DNA of 6,824 bases from the NCBI GenBank assembly GCA_003506635.1, contig DNZB01000171.1, positions 714 to 7,537 on the forward strand, written 5' to 3'. The notes below the pieces were generated by a model. It ran no database searches. It saw nothing but the letters and a program-made list of their open reading frames with translations, and was not told where the DNA came from. Below, in pieces: positions 1 to 6,005 of the stretch (positions within the stretch are counted from its first letter, which is position 1; each line of letters opens with the position of its first letter). This stretch comes from Parvularcula sp. Lineage in GTDB: Bacteria > Pseudomonadota > Alphaproteobacteria > Caulobacterales > Parvularculaceae. Position numbers and translations under genes: made by a program.

Positions 1-2
1 TA

Positions 3-77
3 TGGTGGGCGCGACAGGGTTCGAACCTGTGACCCCTACGGTGTGAACGTAGTGCTCTACCGCTGAGCTACGCGCCC
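3..77 (-). tRNA. tRNA-Val (anticodon CAC)
   Basis: Read on the minus strand this is a complete 75-nt tRNA with an encoded CCA tail. The acceptor arm GGGCGCG (71-77) pairs with CGCGCCC (7-13), followed by discriminator A and CCA (3-6). The T arm carries GGTTCGAACC. The anticodon stem CTACG/CGTAG encloses the seven-base loop TTCACAC, which puts anticodon CAC at 43-45 and so reads the valine codon GUG. The D arm contains the usual GCTCAGCGGTAGAGC. GUG is a heavily used codon in GC-rich genomes. The gene lies 50 bp downstream of, and co-directional with, a kinase gene. No integrase or duplicated tRNA 3' end is visible, so there is no sign that it serves as an attachment site within this window. 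Confidence 0.97.
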
Positions 78-88
78 GGACGCGGCTT

Positions 89-116
89 CTCTTAGGGCCT
101 TCAGGACGCGGGTCAA
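89..116 (-). promoter_or_regulatory. Probable promoter of tRNA-Val
   Basis: On the minus strand TTGACC (111-116) matches five of six bases of the sigma-70 -35 box. It is followed by a 16-bp spacer and TAAGAG (89-94), a loose -10. Transcription would begin near position 81-82, only a few bases before the mature tRNA 5' end at 77, which is a typical arrangement for a tRNA gene. The site sits just past the stop codon of the upstream kinase gene, so the tRNA need not depend on read-through. The weak -10 is the main doubt. Confidence 0.45.
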
Positions 117-127
117 GCGTGCAGGGT

Positions 128-1291
128 TCAGGCCGCCCCGGCGACCGCGCCGGCGCTGCGGGTGCGCGCGGCGGGGAGGGCGATATAGGCGCTGGTTCCC
201 TTGCCGGGCGCTGACTCCAGCCGGAAGCGCCCGTCATGCGCGGCGACGATCGCGCTGACGAGGGGGAGGCCGAGGCCGAGGCCCTCTTTCGAGCGGCGCA
301 GCGACATGTCGGCCTGGTTGAACGGCTGCAACGCCGCGGCGAGCCGCTCGGCCGGCATGCCGGGACCGGTGTCGCGCACAAGAAAGACTAGATCGCCGCC
401 GCGCGCCTGCGCTGCGCCGATCGTCACCGTGACGCCGCGCGGGGAAAATTTCACCGCGTTCTCGACCAGCTTGCCGATCGCGCGCGCGATCAGCGCGCGG
501 TCGCAGCAGACTTCCAAATCGGCGTTGCGGATCGCGCGCTTGATGTCGGGCTGCGCTAGCGCCAGCGTTTTCTCAAGCGGCGAAAGCGCGAGATCGACGA
601 TTTCCTCGATCGTGCAGTCGATGTCGTTGAGCGCGATCGGGCCGGTGCGCGCGTCCGAGGCGAGCAGCATGTCCGACACCGAATTCAAGAGCCTCTTCCC
701 GCCGTCAACGATGTAGTCGGAATATTCCTTGTGAACGGCGTCATTCTCGCGCTCGAACTGCGCCGAGAGGATCTGTCCGAAGCCGATGATGGCGTTAAGC
801 GGCGTTCTGAGCTCATGGCTCATCACGGAAAGCAGGCTGTCCTTGAACTGCGAGCCGGCCTCGGCGGCGTCGCGCGCGATGCGCAATTCCCGCTGGTCGG
901 CGTCGGATTTCAGCACGAACCGCACCGAATGCGAAAACAGCGTCCAGTTGATCGGTTTGGCGAGGAAGGACGTCGCGCCGGCTGCGAAGGCGAGTTCGAC
1001 CGCCTCGGGGTGCTCGCTGCCGGTGATGACGATCACCGGCACGGCCGCCAGCGCGGCGTCGGCGCGCAGCGCGCGCGTCAGGTCAAAGCCGCTGATCCCC
1101 GGCATGTCGAGATCGGTAATGACGAGATCGAGCGCCGGCGCCGATCTGGCGGCGGCGAGCCCTTGCGCGCCGTCGGCGGCGACGATCGCCGTATAGCCCG
1201 CTTCGGTGAGTTTGGCGGCGGCAAGCTCGCGCATCACCGGATCGTCGTCGATCACAAGGATGCGCCCGTTCTGCTCCCGTTCTTGCGCCAT
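128..1291 (-). CDS. Soluble REC-HisKA-HATPase hybrid sensor kinase
   Basis: A 387-aa cytoplasmic two-component protein with no membrane segment. Residues about 9-126 form a receiver: acidic pair D15/D16, phosphoacceptor D60 in ITDLDMPG, switch T90 and conserved K112. A short helical linker (127-148) leads to a HisKA domain with phosphorylatable H159 in SHELRTPLN. The HATPase_c domain (about 225-374) has an N box around N278 ([10 protein letters not shown]), a G1 box DTGPGMP (307-313), an F-box-like PFNQAD and a G2 box GLGLGL (337-342). The catalytic set looks intact, so this should be an active kinase controlled by its own N-terminal receiver. The frame is open further upstream, but the ATG at 1289-1291 is preferred: it has a strong Shine-Dalgarno (GGGGAGGA) about 10 bases upstream, and the receiver begins immediately after it. 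The Ala/Arg-rich C-terminal tail (374-387) has no recognisable domain. The gene is divergent from a membrane hybrid kinase with an Hpt domain, which could feed phosphate to D60 (inference). No specific gene name can be assigned. Confidence 0.93.
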   Translation of the reverse strand: MAQEREQNGRILVIDDDPVMRELAAAKLTEAGYTAIVAADGAQGLAAARSAPALDLVITDLDMPGISGFDLTRALRADAALAAVPVIVITGSEHPEAVELAFAAGATSFLAKPINWTLFSHSVRFVLKSDADQRELRIARDAAEAGSQFKDSLLSVMSHELRTPLNAIIGFGQILSAQFERENDAVHKEYSDYIVDGGKRLLNSVSDMLLASDARTGPIALNDIDCTIEEIVDLALSPLEKTLALAQPDIKRAIRNADLEVCCDRALIARAIGKLVENAVKFSPRGVTVTIGAAQARGGDLVFLVRDTGPGMPAERLAAALQPFNQADMSLRRSKEGLGLGLPLVSAIVAAHDGRFRLESAPGKGTSAYIALPAARTRSAGAVAGAA

Positions 1292-1484
1292 GATCCGCCG
1301 TTCCTCCCCGCCGCCCCGGCGTCGGGGCGTCTCCCGGCGCGCGCGGCGCGCAAGGCCGGGCCACCATGCGGAGGATTGCTTAACATCGTCTTGCTTCGCG
1401 CCGCGCCTTTGCGGAACCGGAACCAATTTGCAATCAATTCCGCCCATAACGGCGCGGGTTGATAACGCGCTGGGGCGGCTTCGC
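1292..1484. other. Divergent intergenic region between two kinase genes
   Basis: This 193-bp gap must hold the promoters of both the minus-strand soluble kinase and the plus-strand membrane kinase. I cannot assign a convincing -35/-10 pair on either strand. TTGCAA at 1428-1433 and GATAAC at 1461-1466 are suggestive but lie 27 bp apart. The half next to the minus gene is very GC-rich and full of inverted repeats, while the part around 1421-1450 is relatively AT-rich and is the likelier place for RNA polymerase to open DNA. No small gene is supported here. Confidence 0.6.
1312..1329 (-). promoter_or_regulatory. Perfect 7-4-7 hairpin just upstream of a ribosome binding site
   Basis: On the minus strand CGCCCCG and CGGGGCG are perfect complements flanking a four-base loop. 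The repeat ends two bases before the GC-rich stretch carrying the Shine-Dalgarno of the soluble kinase (1302-1309). In the mRNA it would be a strong stem in the 5' leader. A second inverted repeat, CCCGGC (1333-1338) with GCCGGG (1355-1360), lies next to it. There is no following T run, so it is not a classical intrinsic terminator. It may be an mRNA structure, an operator, or chance in GC-rich sequence. Confidence 0.35.
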
Positions 1485-4196
1485 GTGGCGGGACGGCAAT
1501 CTTCACTGCGAAACCAGTTGACGACGCTTGTCATCGTCGCGGTGTTCGGCGCGGTCATCCTCGCGACGGGGTCCTTCGCCCTGCGCGAGGTCAACCAGTA
1601 CAGCGCCGAGCGCTCGCGCGAGCTGCGCGCAAATGCCGTCATTTTCGCCGCGACGATCGCAGGCCCGGTCCGCGCAGGCGACGAGCGGCGCACGCTTGAG
1701 GCGCTGCGCGCGATCGGCGACCTGCCGCATGTCGATCATATCCGCGTCGGCCGGCCGGATGGGTCGCGCTTCGTCGAGCTGGGCGGCGCCGTCGCGCTCG
1801 CGCCAAAGGGCGCCTCGCGCGGCGGCCCTTTCGCATCGCTCGGCGACGGCGTCATCACGGCGACGGCGCCGATCGTCGACGGCGGCGAGACCGTCGGGAC
1901 GCTGACGCTCACCGCCGCGACATCGGAACTCGGCGGGCAGATCGCGCAGATCATCTGGGATGCGTTCGTCGCGGCGCTCTTTTCGGCGACGATGGCGCTG
2001 CTTCTTGCACTGCGCATGCAGCGCGGCGTCACGAACCCGATCATCGACCTGGTGCGCGTCATGCGCCGCGTGCGCGAGACGGACGATTTCGGCGCGCGCG
2101 CGCGGCGCGCCACCCAGGACGAAACGGGCGAGCTCGTCGAAGCCTTCAACGACATGCTTGACAAGATCCAGGACCGCGATGCGCGCCTCCTGGCGCAGCA
2201 ACAAAACCTGCAAAAGATCGTCATGCAGCGGACGCGCGAATTGAAGCAGGCGAAAGAGGCGGCGGAGGCGGCGAACAGCGCCAAATCGGACTTTCTGGCG
2301 ACCGTCAGCCACGAAATCAGGACGCCGATGAACGGCCTTCTGGTGATGGCCGAACTCATCAATAATTCCGATCTGCCGCCGCGCCAGAAACGCTACGCCG
2401 ACGTCATCGTGCGATCGGGGAAAAGTCTTCTTACGATCATCAACGACATTCTCGACTTTTCGAAGATCGAAGCCGGCAAGCTTGACCTCGAGAAAATTCC
2501 CTTGCGTCCGGCCGACGTCATCGCCGATGTCATCAGCCTTTTCTGGGAACGAGCGCAGAAATCGGGCGTCGATCTCGTTTCCTATGTCGGCGCCGGAGTG
2601 TCGGAGGAGATCGAGGGCGATCCAGTCCGAATCAGCCAGGTTATTTCCAATCTCGTCAGCAATGCGCTGAAATTCACGGCGAACGGCAGCGTCATCGTGG
2701 CGGCGCGCCGGCTGCAAGGCGAGGGCGGCGTCGTCAGAATCGAGTTTTCCGTCGCCGACACCGGCATCGGCATCCCGCAAGAAAAGCTCGGGGCGATTTT
2801 CGAAGCATTCAGCCAGGCGGACCAGTCGACGACGCGCAAATTCGGCGGCACCGGCCTTGGCCTCGCCATCTGCCGCCGCCTTGTCGAGGCGATGGGCGGC
2901 GAGATCGGCGTGACGAGCCGCGACGGCAAGGGATCGCGGTTTTTCTTTTCCGTCCCGGCGCGCGAGCTTGGGGCGCCGCGCGCCTTTCCGCGCGTCCTCG
3001 GCGACAAGCGCGCTATCGTCGCGCTTTCCGGCTCGGCGACGCCGGTCATGGTCGCGCGCTATCTTGAGGAATCCGGCATTTCCGCGCAGATCGTCGCGCC
3101 GGAGGGCGGCGCGGCGCAGGAAATTGCGTATACGGACTATATCTTCGCAGGGCCGGCGTTCCTCGAAGCGCTGCACGAACGCCAGGCCGGTGAGCACGCC
3201 GGCTGGACGCCCGCGCGAATCTGCATCAGCGATCTCGGCGACGACGCGCCCGACCGGCTGTTGTCCGCGGGGATCGCCGAAGATCTCCTCATCAAGCCGA
3301 TCACGCGCCATGACATGATCGCGCAGGTCGAGCGAATTTTCGACGGCCGCCTTCGCGGGCGCGAGGCGCTTCAGTCCGTGCGCGCCGCCGAAAACAGAGG
3401 GCCGGCGTTCGCCGGCGCGCGAGTCCTCGCGGCTGACGACAGCGCGGTCAACCGCGAAGTCGTCAGGGAGGCGCTGAGCCGTCTCGGCGTCGACGTGGCG
3501 CTCGCGACCAACGGCGCCGAAGCCGTCGCCGCGCTGGAACGCGAAGCGTTCGATCTCGTCTTGATGGATTGTTCGATGCCGGTGATGGACGGCTTCGCCG
3601 CGACCGAAGCGATCCGGAAATTCGCCGACCCGGCGCGCGCGCGAACGCCGATCGTCGCGCTCACCGCGCATGTCGAGGGCGACGACAAGCAGTGGCGTCG
3701 CTCCGGCATGAACGGCTATTTGACGAAGCCGTTCACGCTGGCGACGCTGGCCGCAGCGCTCGCCGAACATTTGTCGGGCGGGGCGACGCTCGCGCCGCCC
3801 CCCGTGCGCGGCGAGCCGCAACCTTCCTCGGCGGAATTCGCCGCCTTCGACGCGCGCACCTTGCAAAACCTGTCGGAGATGTCGGCGTCCGGCGGCGATC
3901 TTGTCTTGCGGTCGCTCGCGCTTTTCGAATCGCATTCGCGTGCAGGGATGCTTCGCCTTGCAAGCGCCGTCAAGGCGCGCGAGACGAAGGAAATCGCCAG
4001 CGCTGCGCACGCCCTGAAATCCATGAGCTTCAATATCGGCGCGCGGCGGCTCGGCGAGGCCTGCGCGCGCATCGAACGGTCTGCCGCCGACATCGCCGCG
4101 CTGCCTCCGCTCGTCAAGCAGCTCCGCGGCGCCTATGCGGCGAGCGTCAAGGAGATTCCATCGGTGCGGCGCGTCTTCGCGCGCGCAGCGGCGTGA
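1485..4196 (+). CDS. Membrane hybrid histidine kinase with pseudo-REC, REC and Hpt (BarA/ArcB-like)
   Basis: A 903-aa inner-membrane phosphorelay kinase. A short cytoplasmic start precedes TM1 (about 12-33). The periplasmic sensor of about 120 residues (34-153) resembles CHASE8-type domains, a tentative call. TM2 (about 156-176) leads into HAMP (177-230) and a coiled coil (230-265). HisKA has H276 in SHEIRTPMN. HATPase_c has N393, G1 DTGIGIP from D425, and G2 GGTGLGL (454-460). A receiver-like segment (about 509-622) keeps the terminal Lys (K604 in LIKPI) but no recognisable acidic pocket or phosphoacceptor Asp. The next receiver (about 645-765) is complete: D651/D652, D695 in [12 protein letters not shown]727 and K748. 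The C-terminal Hpt has H842 in HALKS. The expected relay is H276 to D695 to H842 to an external receiver. Start choice: GTG at 1485 is preceded by a weak GGGGCGG at 1472-1478 and places TM1 properly. TTG 1428 or CTG 1470 are alternatives. The in-frame ATG at 1206 would overlap the divergent kinase by 86 bp and add about 90 unlikely residues. The stimulus is unknown and no gene name is justified. Confidence 0.92.
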   Translation: MAGRQSSLRNQLTTLVIVAVFGAVILATGSFALREVNQYSAERSRELRANAVIFAATIAGPVRAGDERRTLEALRAIGDLPHVDHIRVGRPDGSRFVELGGAVALAPKGASRGGPFASLGDGVITATAPIVDGGETVGTLTLTAATSELGGQIAQIIWDAFVAALFSATMALLLALRMQRGVTNPIIDLVRVMRRVRETDDFGARARRATQDETGELVEAFNDMLDKIQDRDARLLAQQQNLQKIVMQRTRELKQAKEAAEAANSAKSDFLATVSHEIRTPMNGLLVMAELINNSDLPPRQKRYADVIVRSGKSLLTIINDILDFSKIEAGKLDLEKIPLRPADVIADVISLFWERAQKSGVDLVSYVGAGVSEEIEGDPVRISQVISNLVSNALKFTANGSVIVAARRLQGEGGVVRIEFSVADTGIGIPQEKLGAIFEAFSQADQSTTRKFGGTGLGLAICRRLVEAMGGEIGVTSRDGKGSRFFFSVPARELGAPRAFPRVLGDKRAIVALSGSATPVMVARYLEESGISAQIVAPEGGAAQEIAYTDYIFAGPAFLEALHERQAGEHAGWTPARICISDLGDDAPDRLLSAGIAEDLLIKPITRHDMIAQVERIFDGRLRGREALQSVRAAENRGPAFAGARVLAADDSAVNREVVREALSRLGVDVALATNGAEAVAALEREAFDLVLMDCSMPVMDGFAATEAIRKFADPARARTPIVALTAHVEGDDKQWRRSGMNGYLTKPFTLATLAAALAEHLSGGATLAPPPVRGEPQPSSAEFAAFDARTLQNLSEMSASGGDLVLRSLALFESHSRAGMLRLASAVKARETKEIASAAHALKSMSFNIGARRLGEACARIERSAADIAALPPLVKQLRGAYAASVKEIPSVRRVFARAAA

Positions 4197-4200
4197 GGCG

Positions 4201-4857
4201 TCAATGAAACCTGATCGAGACGCGCACGCAGCCGATCACCAGGGGCGGCCGGTCGAGGTGCACGTCGCCGTAGGCATTTCCGTCGGAATGCGGTTCGAGC
4301 CGCGCCGGGCGTTCACGCCAGCGGCGGACGAGGGGCGTTCCGTCTACGGAGAATAGGGCGTACGCGCCGTCGGCCGGCCGCCGGTCGCCATAATCGACGA
4401 CGACAAGGGTGTTTTTGGGAAAGGCCCGGTTCATCGCCTCATCGTCGATGAAGAAGGCGAAAACCTTTTCCGCGCCGGAGGTGATCGGAATATAGTCGAG
4501 CGCGGCCCCGTGCGGATCGGCGCCGGCGTCGTTCAAGAACCACATCGCCTCCTCGATCGCAATCACCGGCGCATGGCGCAGCGGCCGGCGGAGATAGGCG
4601 GCGGCGGGCTGCTTGTCGGTCTCGAGCGCCGAGCGATCGCCGCTCGCCAGCCAGCCGGGCGAGACGCGCAAGACATCGGCGATTTTCGCCAGCATCACCC
4701 GGCGCGGATCGTGAACGCCGCTCTCCCAGTTCGCGACGGCCGGCTGGCTTACCCCGACGCGCTCGGCCAGTTCGGTTTGGTTGAGTCCCGCCTCCTTGCG
4801 GGCATGGCGGATGCGGTCGCCGATCGATCGCGGCTCATTGGTCGGGAACTCGGTCAT
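4201..4857 (-). CDS. XRE-family HTH / S24-like transcriptional repressor with degenerate peptidase site
   Basis: A 218-aa cI/LexA-like regulator. Residues about 12-72 are an HTH_3 domain, with the recognition region around NQTELAERVGVSQPAVANWESG (26-47 in total). A linker (73-120) leads to a C-terminal S24/LexA-fold domain (about 122-213), which in this family mediates dimerisation and, in active members, self-cleavage. By alignment of IDDEAM (137-142) with VSGMSM of E. coli LexA, the nucleophile Ser falls on A141. By alignment of LVRRW with TVKRL, the catalytic Lys falls on R178. Both catalytic residues therefore appear replaced, predicting a repressor that is not cleaved. The ATG at 4855-4857 is chosen for its GGAGG six bases upstream. 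The longer open frame to 5079 runs through the AT-rich control region and is not coding-like. The gene ends 4 bp from the convergent kinase gene, leaving no room for a terminator. It is divergent from a 65-aa small protein. It is likely autoregulated through the inverted repeat at 4906-4923 (inference). A prophage remnant or a domesticated repressor are both possible. Confidence 0.87.
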   Translation of the reverse strand: MTEFPTNEPRSIGDRIRHARKEAGLNQTELAERVGVSQPAVANWESGVHDPRRVMLAKIADVLRVSPGWLASGDRSALETDKQPAAAYLRRPLRHAPVIAIEEAMWFLNDAGADPHGAALDYIPITSGAEKVFAFFIDDEAMNRAFPKNTLVVVDYGDRRPADGAYALFSVDGTPLVRRWRERPARLEPHSDGNAYGDVHLDRPPLVIGCVRVSIRFH

Positions 4858-4883
4858 CGTCGCCTCCAGAATATTTGCTTTTC

Positions 4884-4911
4884 TTATTATCCGGAATCCT
4901 GAATCGCGCAA
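4884..4911 (-). promoter_or_regulatory. Promoter of the S24-like repressor gene
   Basis: On the minus strand TTGCGC (4906-4911) is a plausible -35 and TAATAA (4884-4889) a good -10, with a 16-bp spacer. Transcription would start near 4877, leaving a leader of about 20 nt that contains the GGAGG ribosome binding site of the repressor. The -35 hexamer is exactly one arm of the inverted repeat at 4906-4923, so a protein bound there would block RNA polymerase. Confidence 0.55.
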
Positions 4912-4923
4912 GCGATGTTGCGC
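4906..4923. repeat. Perfect inverted repeat GCGCAA-N6-TTGCGC, candidate operator
   Basis: Two perfectly complementary 6-bp arms are separated by 6 bp, an 18-bp dyad of the size usual for a dimeric HTH repressor. One arm coincides with the -35 box of the repressor's promoter, and the site lies in the shared divergent control region. The most economical reading is autorepression by the adjacent XRE/S24 protein. No second full copy was found in the region, although lambda-type switches usually have several. Confidence 0.5.
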
Positions 4924-4925
4924 CG

Positions 4926-4942
4926 CAGCAGAGAACAGCAGA
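4926..4942. repeat. Direct repeat CAGCAGA x2 with 10-bp period
   Basis: CAGCAGA occurs at 4926-4932 and again at 4936-4942, separated by GAA. The 10-bp offset places both copies on nearly the same face of the DNA helix, as for tandem regulator half-sites. It lies immediately next to the inverted repeat at 4906-4923. It could also be chance. Confidence 0.3.
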
Positions 4943-4993
4943 TCTTGTAAGGAAAATTGATAAAACAATACGAACAAATTTTTTTGCAGGCCC

Positions 4994-5019
4994 TTGAAAT
5001 AATTAGCATGGCTTATAAC
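4994..5019 (+). promoter_or_regulatory. Weak candidate promoter for the small protein gene
   Basis: TTGAAA (4994-4999) and TATAAC (5014-5019) are each good matches to sigma-70 hexamers. The spacer is only 14 bp, shorter than the usual 16-18, so the pair would be suboptimal or need an activator. Transcription would start near 5026 and give a leader of about 35 nt with the GAGGTG ribosome binding site. Confidence 0.3.
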
Positions 5020-5062
5020 CTCCGAGCATCGGATCTGGCCCCATAGGTTTGAGGTGAAAGAC

Positions 5063-5260
5063 ATGTCGGACCACTGCACCGATAACGGCGCGGCCCGCCT
5101 TGCTGCGAAAATCGAGGACTATTGGCGGAAAAAGGGCTTCGACGTCCGCGTTGATCTGCGACCCGAAGGCTTCGTTTCGACCATGCGCTCGGCGCGCACA
5201 GATGTTCGCAGCGACATGGTGAACGGCATGCCGCGGCGGATCGGGCTTTCCGCGGTCTAA
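5063..5260 (+). CDS. Small conserved-looking hypothetical protein, 65 aa
   Basis: A 65-aa soluble protein of unknown function. It has an amphipathic start (ARLAAKIEDYWRKKGFDV, residues about 10-27), a short strand-like stretch (VRVDLRP) and a polar tail with VRSDMVNGMPRR. There is no signal peptide, membrane segment or metal-binding motif. From memory, rhizobial genomes carry similar short proteins with an IE-YW-..-G-V start and a VRSDMVNG-P end; I cannot check this here. The ATG at 5063 is supported by GAGGTG (5051-5056) six bases upstream; a GTG at 5054 in frame would overlap that site and is less likely. Codon usage matches the host, so it is not obviously foreign. It is divergent from the XRE/S24 repressor, the position that cro or an antirepressor takes beside a phage repressor. 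It has no visible HTH, so that role is speculation. Its stop codon overlaps that of the convergent phosphatase gene. Confidence 0.72.
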   Translation: MSDHCTDNGAARLAAKIEDYWRKKGFDVRVDLRPEGFVSTMRSARTDVRSDMVNGMPRRIGLSAV

Positions 5261-5928
5261 AGCCGCGCGGCGCGGCGGATCAGGTCGGGCGCAGCCTCAT
5301 AGGCCGAAAAAACAGCGAAGGCTTCCGCCGAAAGGTCGAGCGGTCCATAGCCAAAGAGGGCTGCGACGCACGGCATCCCCGCCGCCCGGGCCGCGCGTAT
5401 GTCAGTGTCGCTGTCGCCGACGAAAACACCCTTTTCCCGGCCGGTCCCGGCGAGCGCGGCGCGCACCGGTCGCGGATCTGGCTTGGGGACGCCGACAGTG
5501 TCGGCGCCGATGATCGCCGCGAAGCGGTGCGACAGGCCGAGGACCTCCAACAGCGCCCGCGCCCAGGCCTCTCGCTTGTTGGTGCAGATGGCGATCGCCG
5601 CGCCCTCCGCGGCAAGTGCGTCAAGCGCCGCGATCGCGCCCGGGAAGGGCCGCGACTGGTCGGCGATATGGGCGAGGTAATGCTCAAGAAAGAGCGCCAG
5701 ATGCGGAGCAAGATCCGCGGGCGCGGCCCCGCCATTCTCGCGAAACCCCTGGTCGAGCATCGCGCGCCCGCCATGCCCGACAAGGTGGCGCACACGGTCC
5801 AAAGGCACGGGGGCGCGGCCGGCGCGCTCCAGCACGTAATTCATCGATGCGGCAAGATCCGCCGCCGTGTCGATCAGCGTGCCGTCAAGATCGAATATGA
5901 TCGCGTGGCCGCTCAAGGCGCCTTGCAT
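5257..5928 (-). CDS. gph: HAD-family phosphoglycolate phosphatase-like hydrolase
   Basis: A 223-aa cytoplasmic HAD phosphatase. Phosphoglycolate phosphatases convert 2-phosphoglycolate, formed by DNA repair or RuBisCO oxygenation, to glycolate and phosphate with Mg2+. All HAD motifs are visible: motif I FDLDGTLID with nucleophile D13 and acid/base D15, motif II Thr T116 in ICTNK, motif III Lys K149 in VPKPDP, and motif IV GDSDTD with D172 and D176. The helical cap lies between residues about 20 and 85, as in subclass IA enzymes. Length and motifs fit Gph. However, the HAD superfamily is promiscuous, and a related sugar- or nucleotide-phosphate hydrolase cannot be excluded. The ATG at 5926-5928 has GGTGAG about eight bases upstream and sits just before the HAD core. 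The gene is divergent from glmU and converges on the small protein gene, with both stop codons inside the four bases 5257-5260. Confidence 0.85.
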   Translation of the reverse strand: MQGALSGHAIIFDLDGTLIDTAADLAASMNYVLERAGRAPVPLDRVRHLVGHGGRAMLDQGFRENGGAAPADLAPHLALFLEHYLAHIADQSRPFPGAIAALDALAAEGAAIAICTNKREAWARALLEVLGLSHRFAAIIGADTVGVPKPDPRPVRAALAGTGREKGVFVGDSDTDIRAARAAGMPCVAALFGYGPLDLSAEAFAVFSAYEAAPDLIRRAARL

Positions 5929-6005
5929 TTACAACTCACCCGGCCATCGCCAAAAGTCGCCGCTGTCAAAGCTTTCAGCCGGTCCTAGCAGAGGTTTCGA
6001 TCGCC
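5929..6005. promoter_or_regulatory. Divergent gph/glmU promoter region
   Basis: This 77-bp gap must serve both genes. On the minus strand TTGACA (5964-5969) is a perfect -35 match for the phosphatase gene, but the hexamer 17 bp downstream (TGGCCG, 5941-5946) is a poor -10. No convincing glmU promoter is visible. The glmU ribosome binding site is probably AGAGG ending at 5994, about 11 bases before the start. Confidence 0.3.

Larger units (their letters stand above)
4858..5062. other. AT-rich divergent control region
   Basis: This 205-bp gap separates the S24-like repressor (minus) from a small protein gene (plus). Its composition is strikingly more AT-rich than the flanking genes, especially 4870-4900 and 4945-5020, including a T7 run at 4979-4985. 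It carries at least one good minus-strand promoter, a perfect inverted repeat, a 7-bp direct repeat with 10-bp period, and a weak plus-strand promoter. The layout resembles the operator region of a phage-type repressor. ATTG-N6-CAAT at 4956-4969 is a further, weaker inverted repeat. Confidence 0.6.

Noticed and set aside
3..77. tRNA-Val as integration site of a genomic island
   Set aside because: No integrase, no duplicated tRNA 3' segment and no transposase appear in the window, and flanking genes have host-like composition.
1206..1484. Upstream extension of the hybrid kinase to the ATG at 1206
   Set aside because: It would overlap the divergent kinase gene antisense and add about 90 Arg/Ser/Pro-rich residues typical of a shadow frame before the natural TM1. 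The GTG at 1485 gives a normal kinase N terminus.
1292..1693. N-terminal extension of the soluble kinase to 1693 on the minus strand
   Set aside because: The extra 134 residues are low-complexity shadow of the opposite kinase gene. The ATG at 1291 has a strong ribosome binding site immediately before the receiver domain.
2090..2112. CG-alternating run within the HAMP coding region
   Set aside because: Explained by Ala/Arg codons (GCG, CGC) in a GC-rich gene; no independent function is indicated.
1503..4010. 835-residue open frame on the minus strand opposite the hybrid kinase
   Set aside because: Arg/Asp/Ala-rich with no domain. It is the usual long antisense shadow in GC-rich DNA, while the plus strand encodes clear kinase motifs.
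5034..5052. Possible sigma-54 promoter (TGGCCCCATAGGTTTGAG) before the small gene
   Set aside because: The -24 GG is present, but the invariant GC of the -12 element is missing at the required spacing.
4858..5079. N-terminal extension of the XRE/S24 repressor to 5079
   Set aside because: The added residues come from the AT-rich control region, have no domain, and would run over the promoter, inverted repeat and divergent start. The ATG at 4857 has GGAGG at good spacing.
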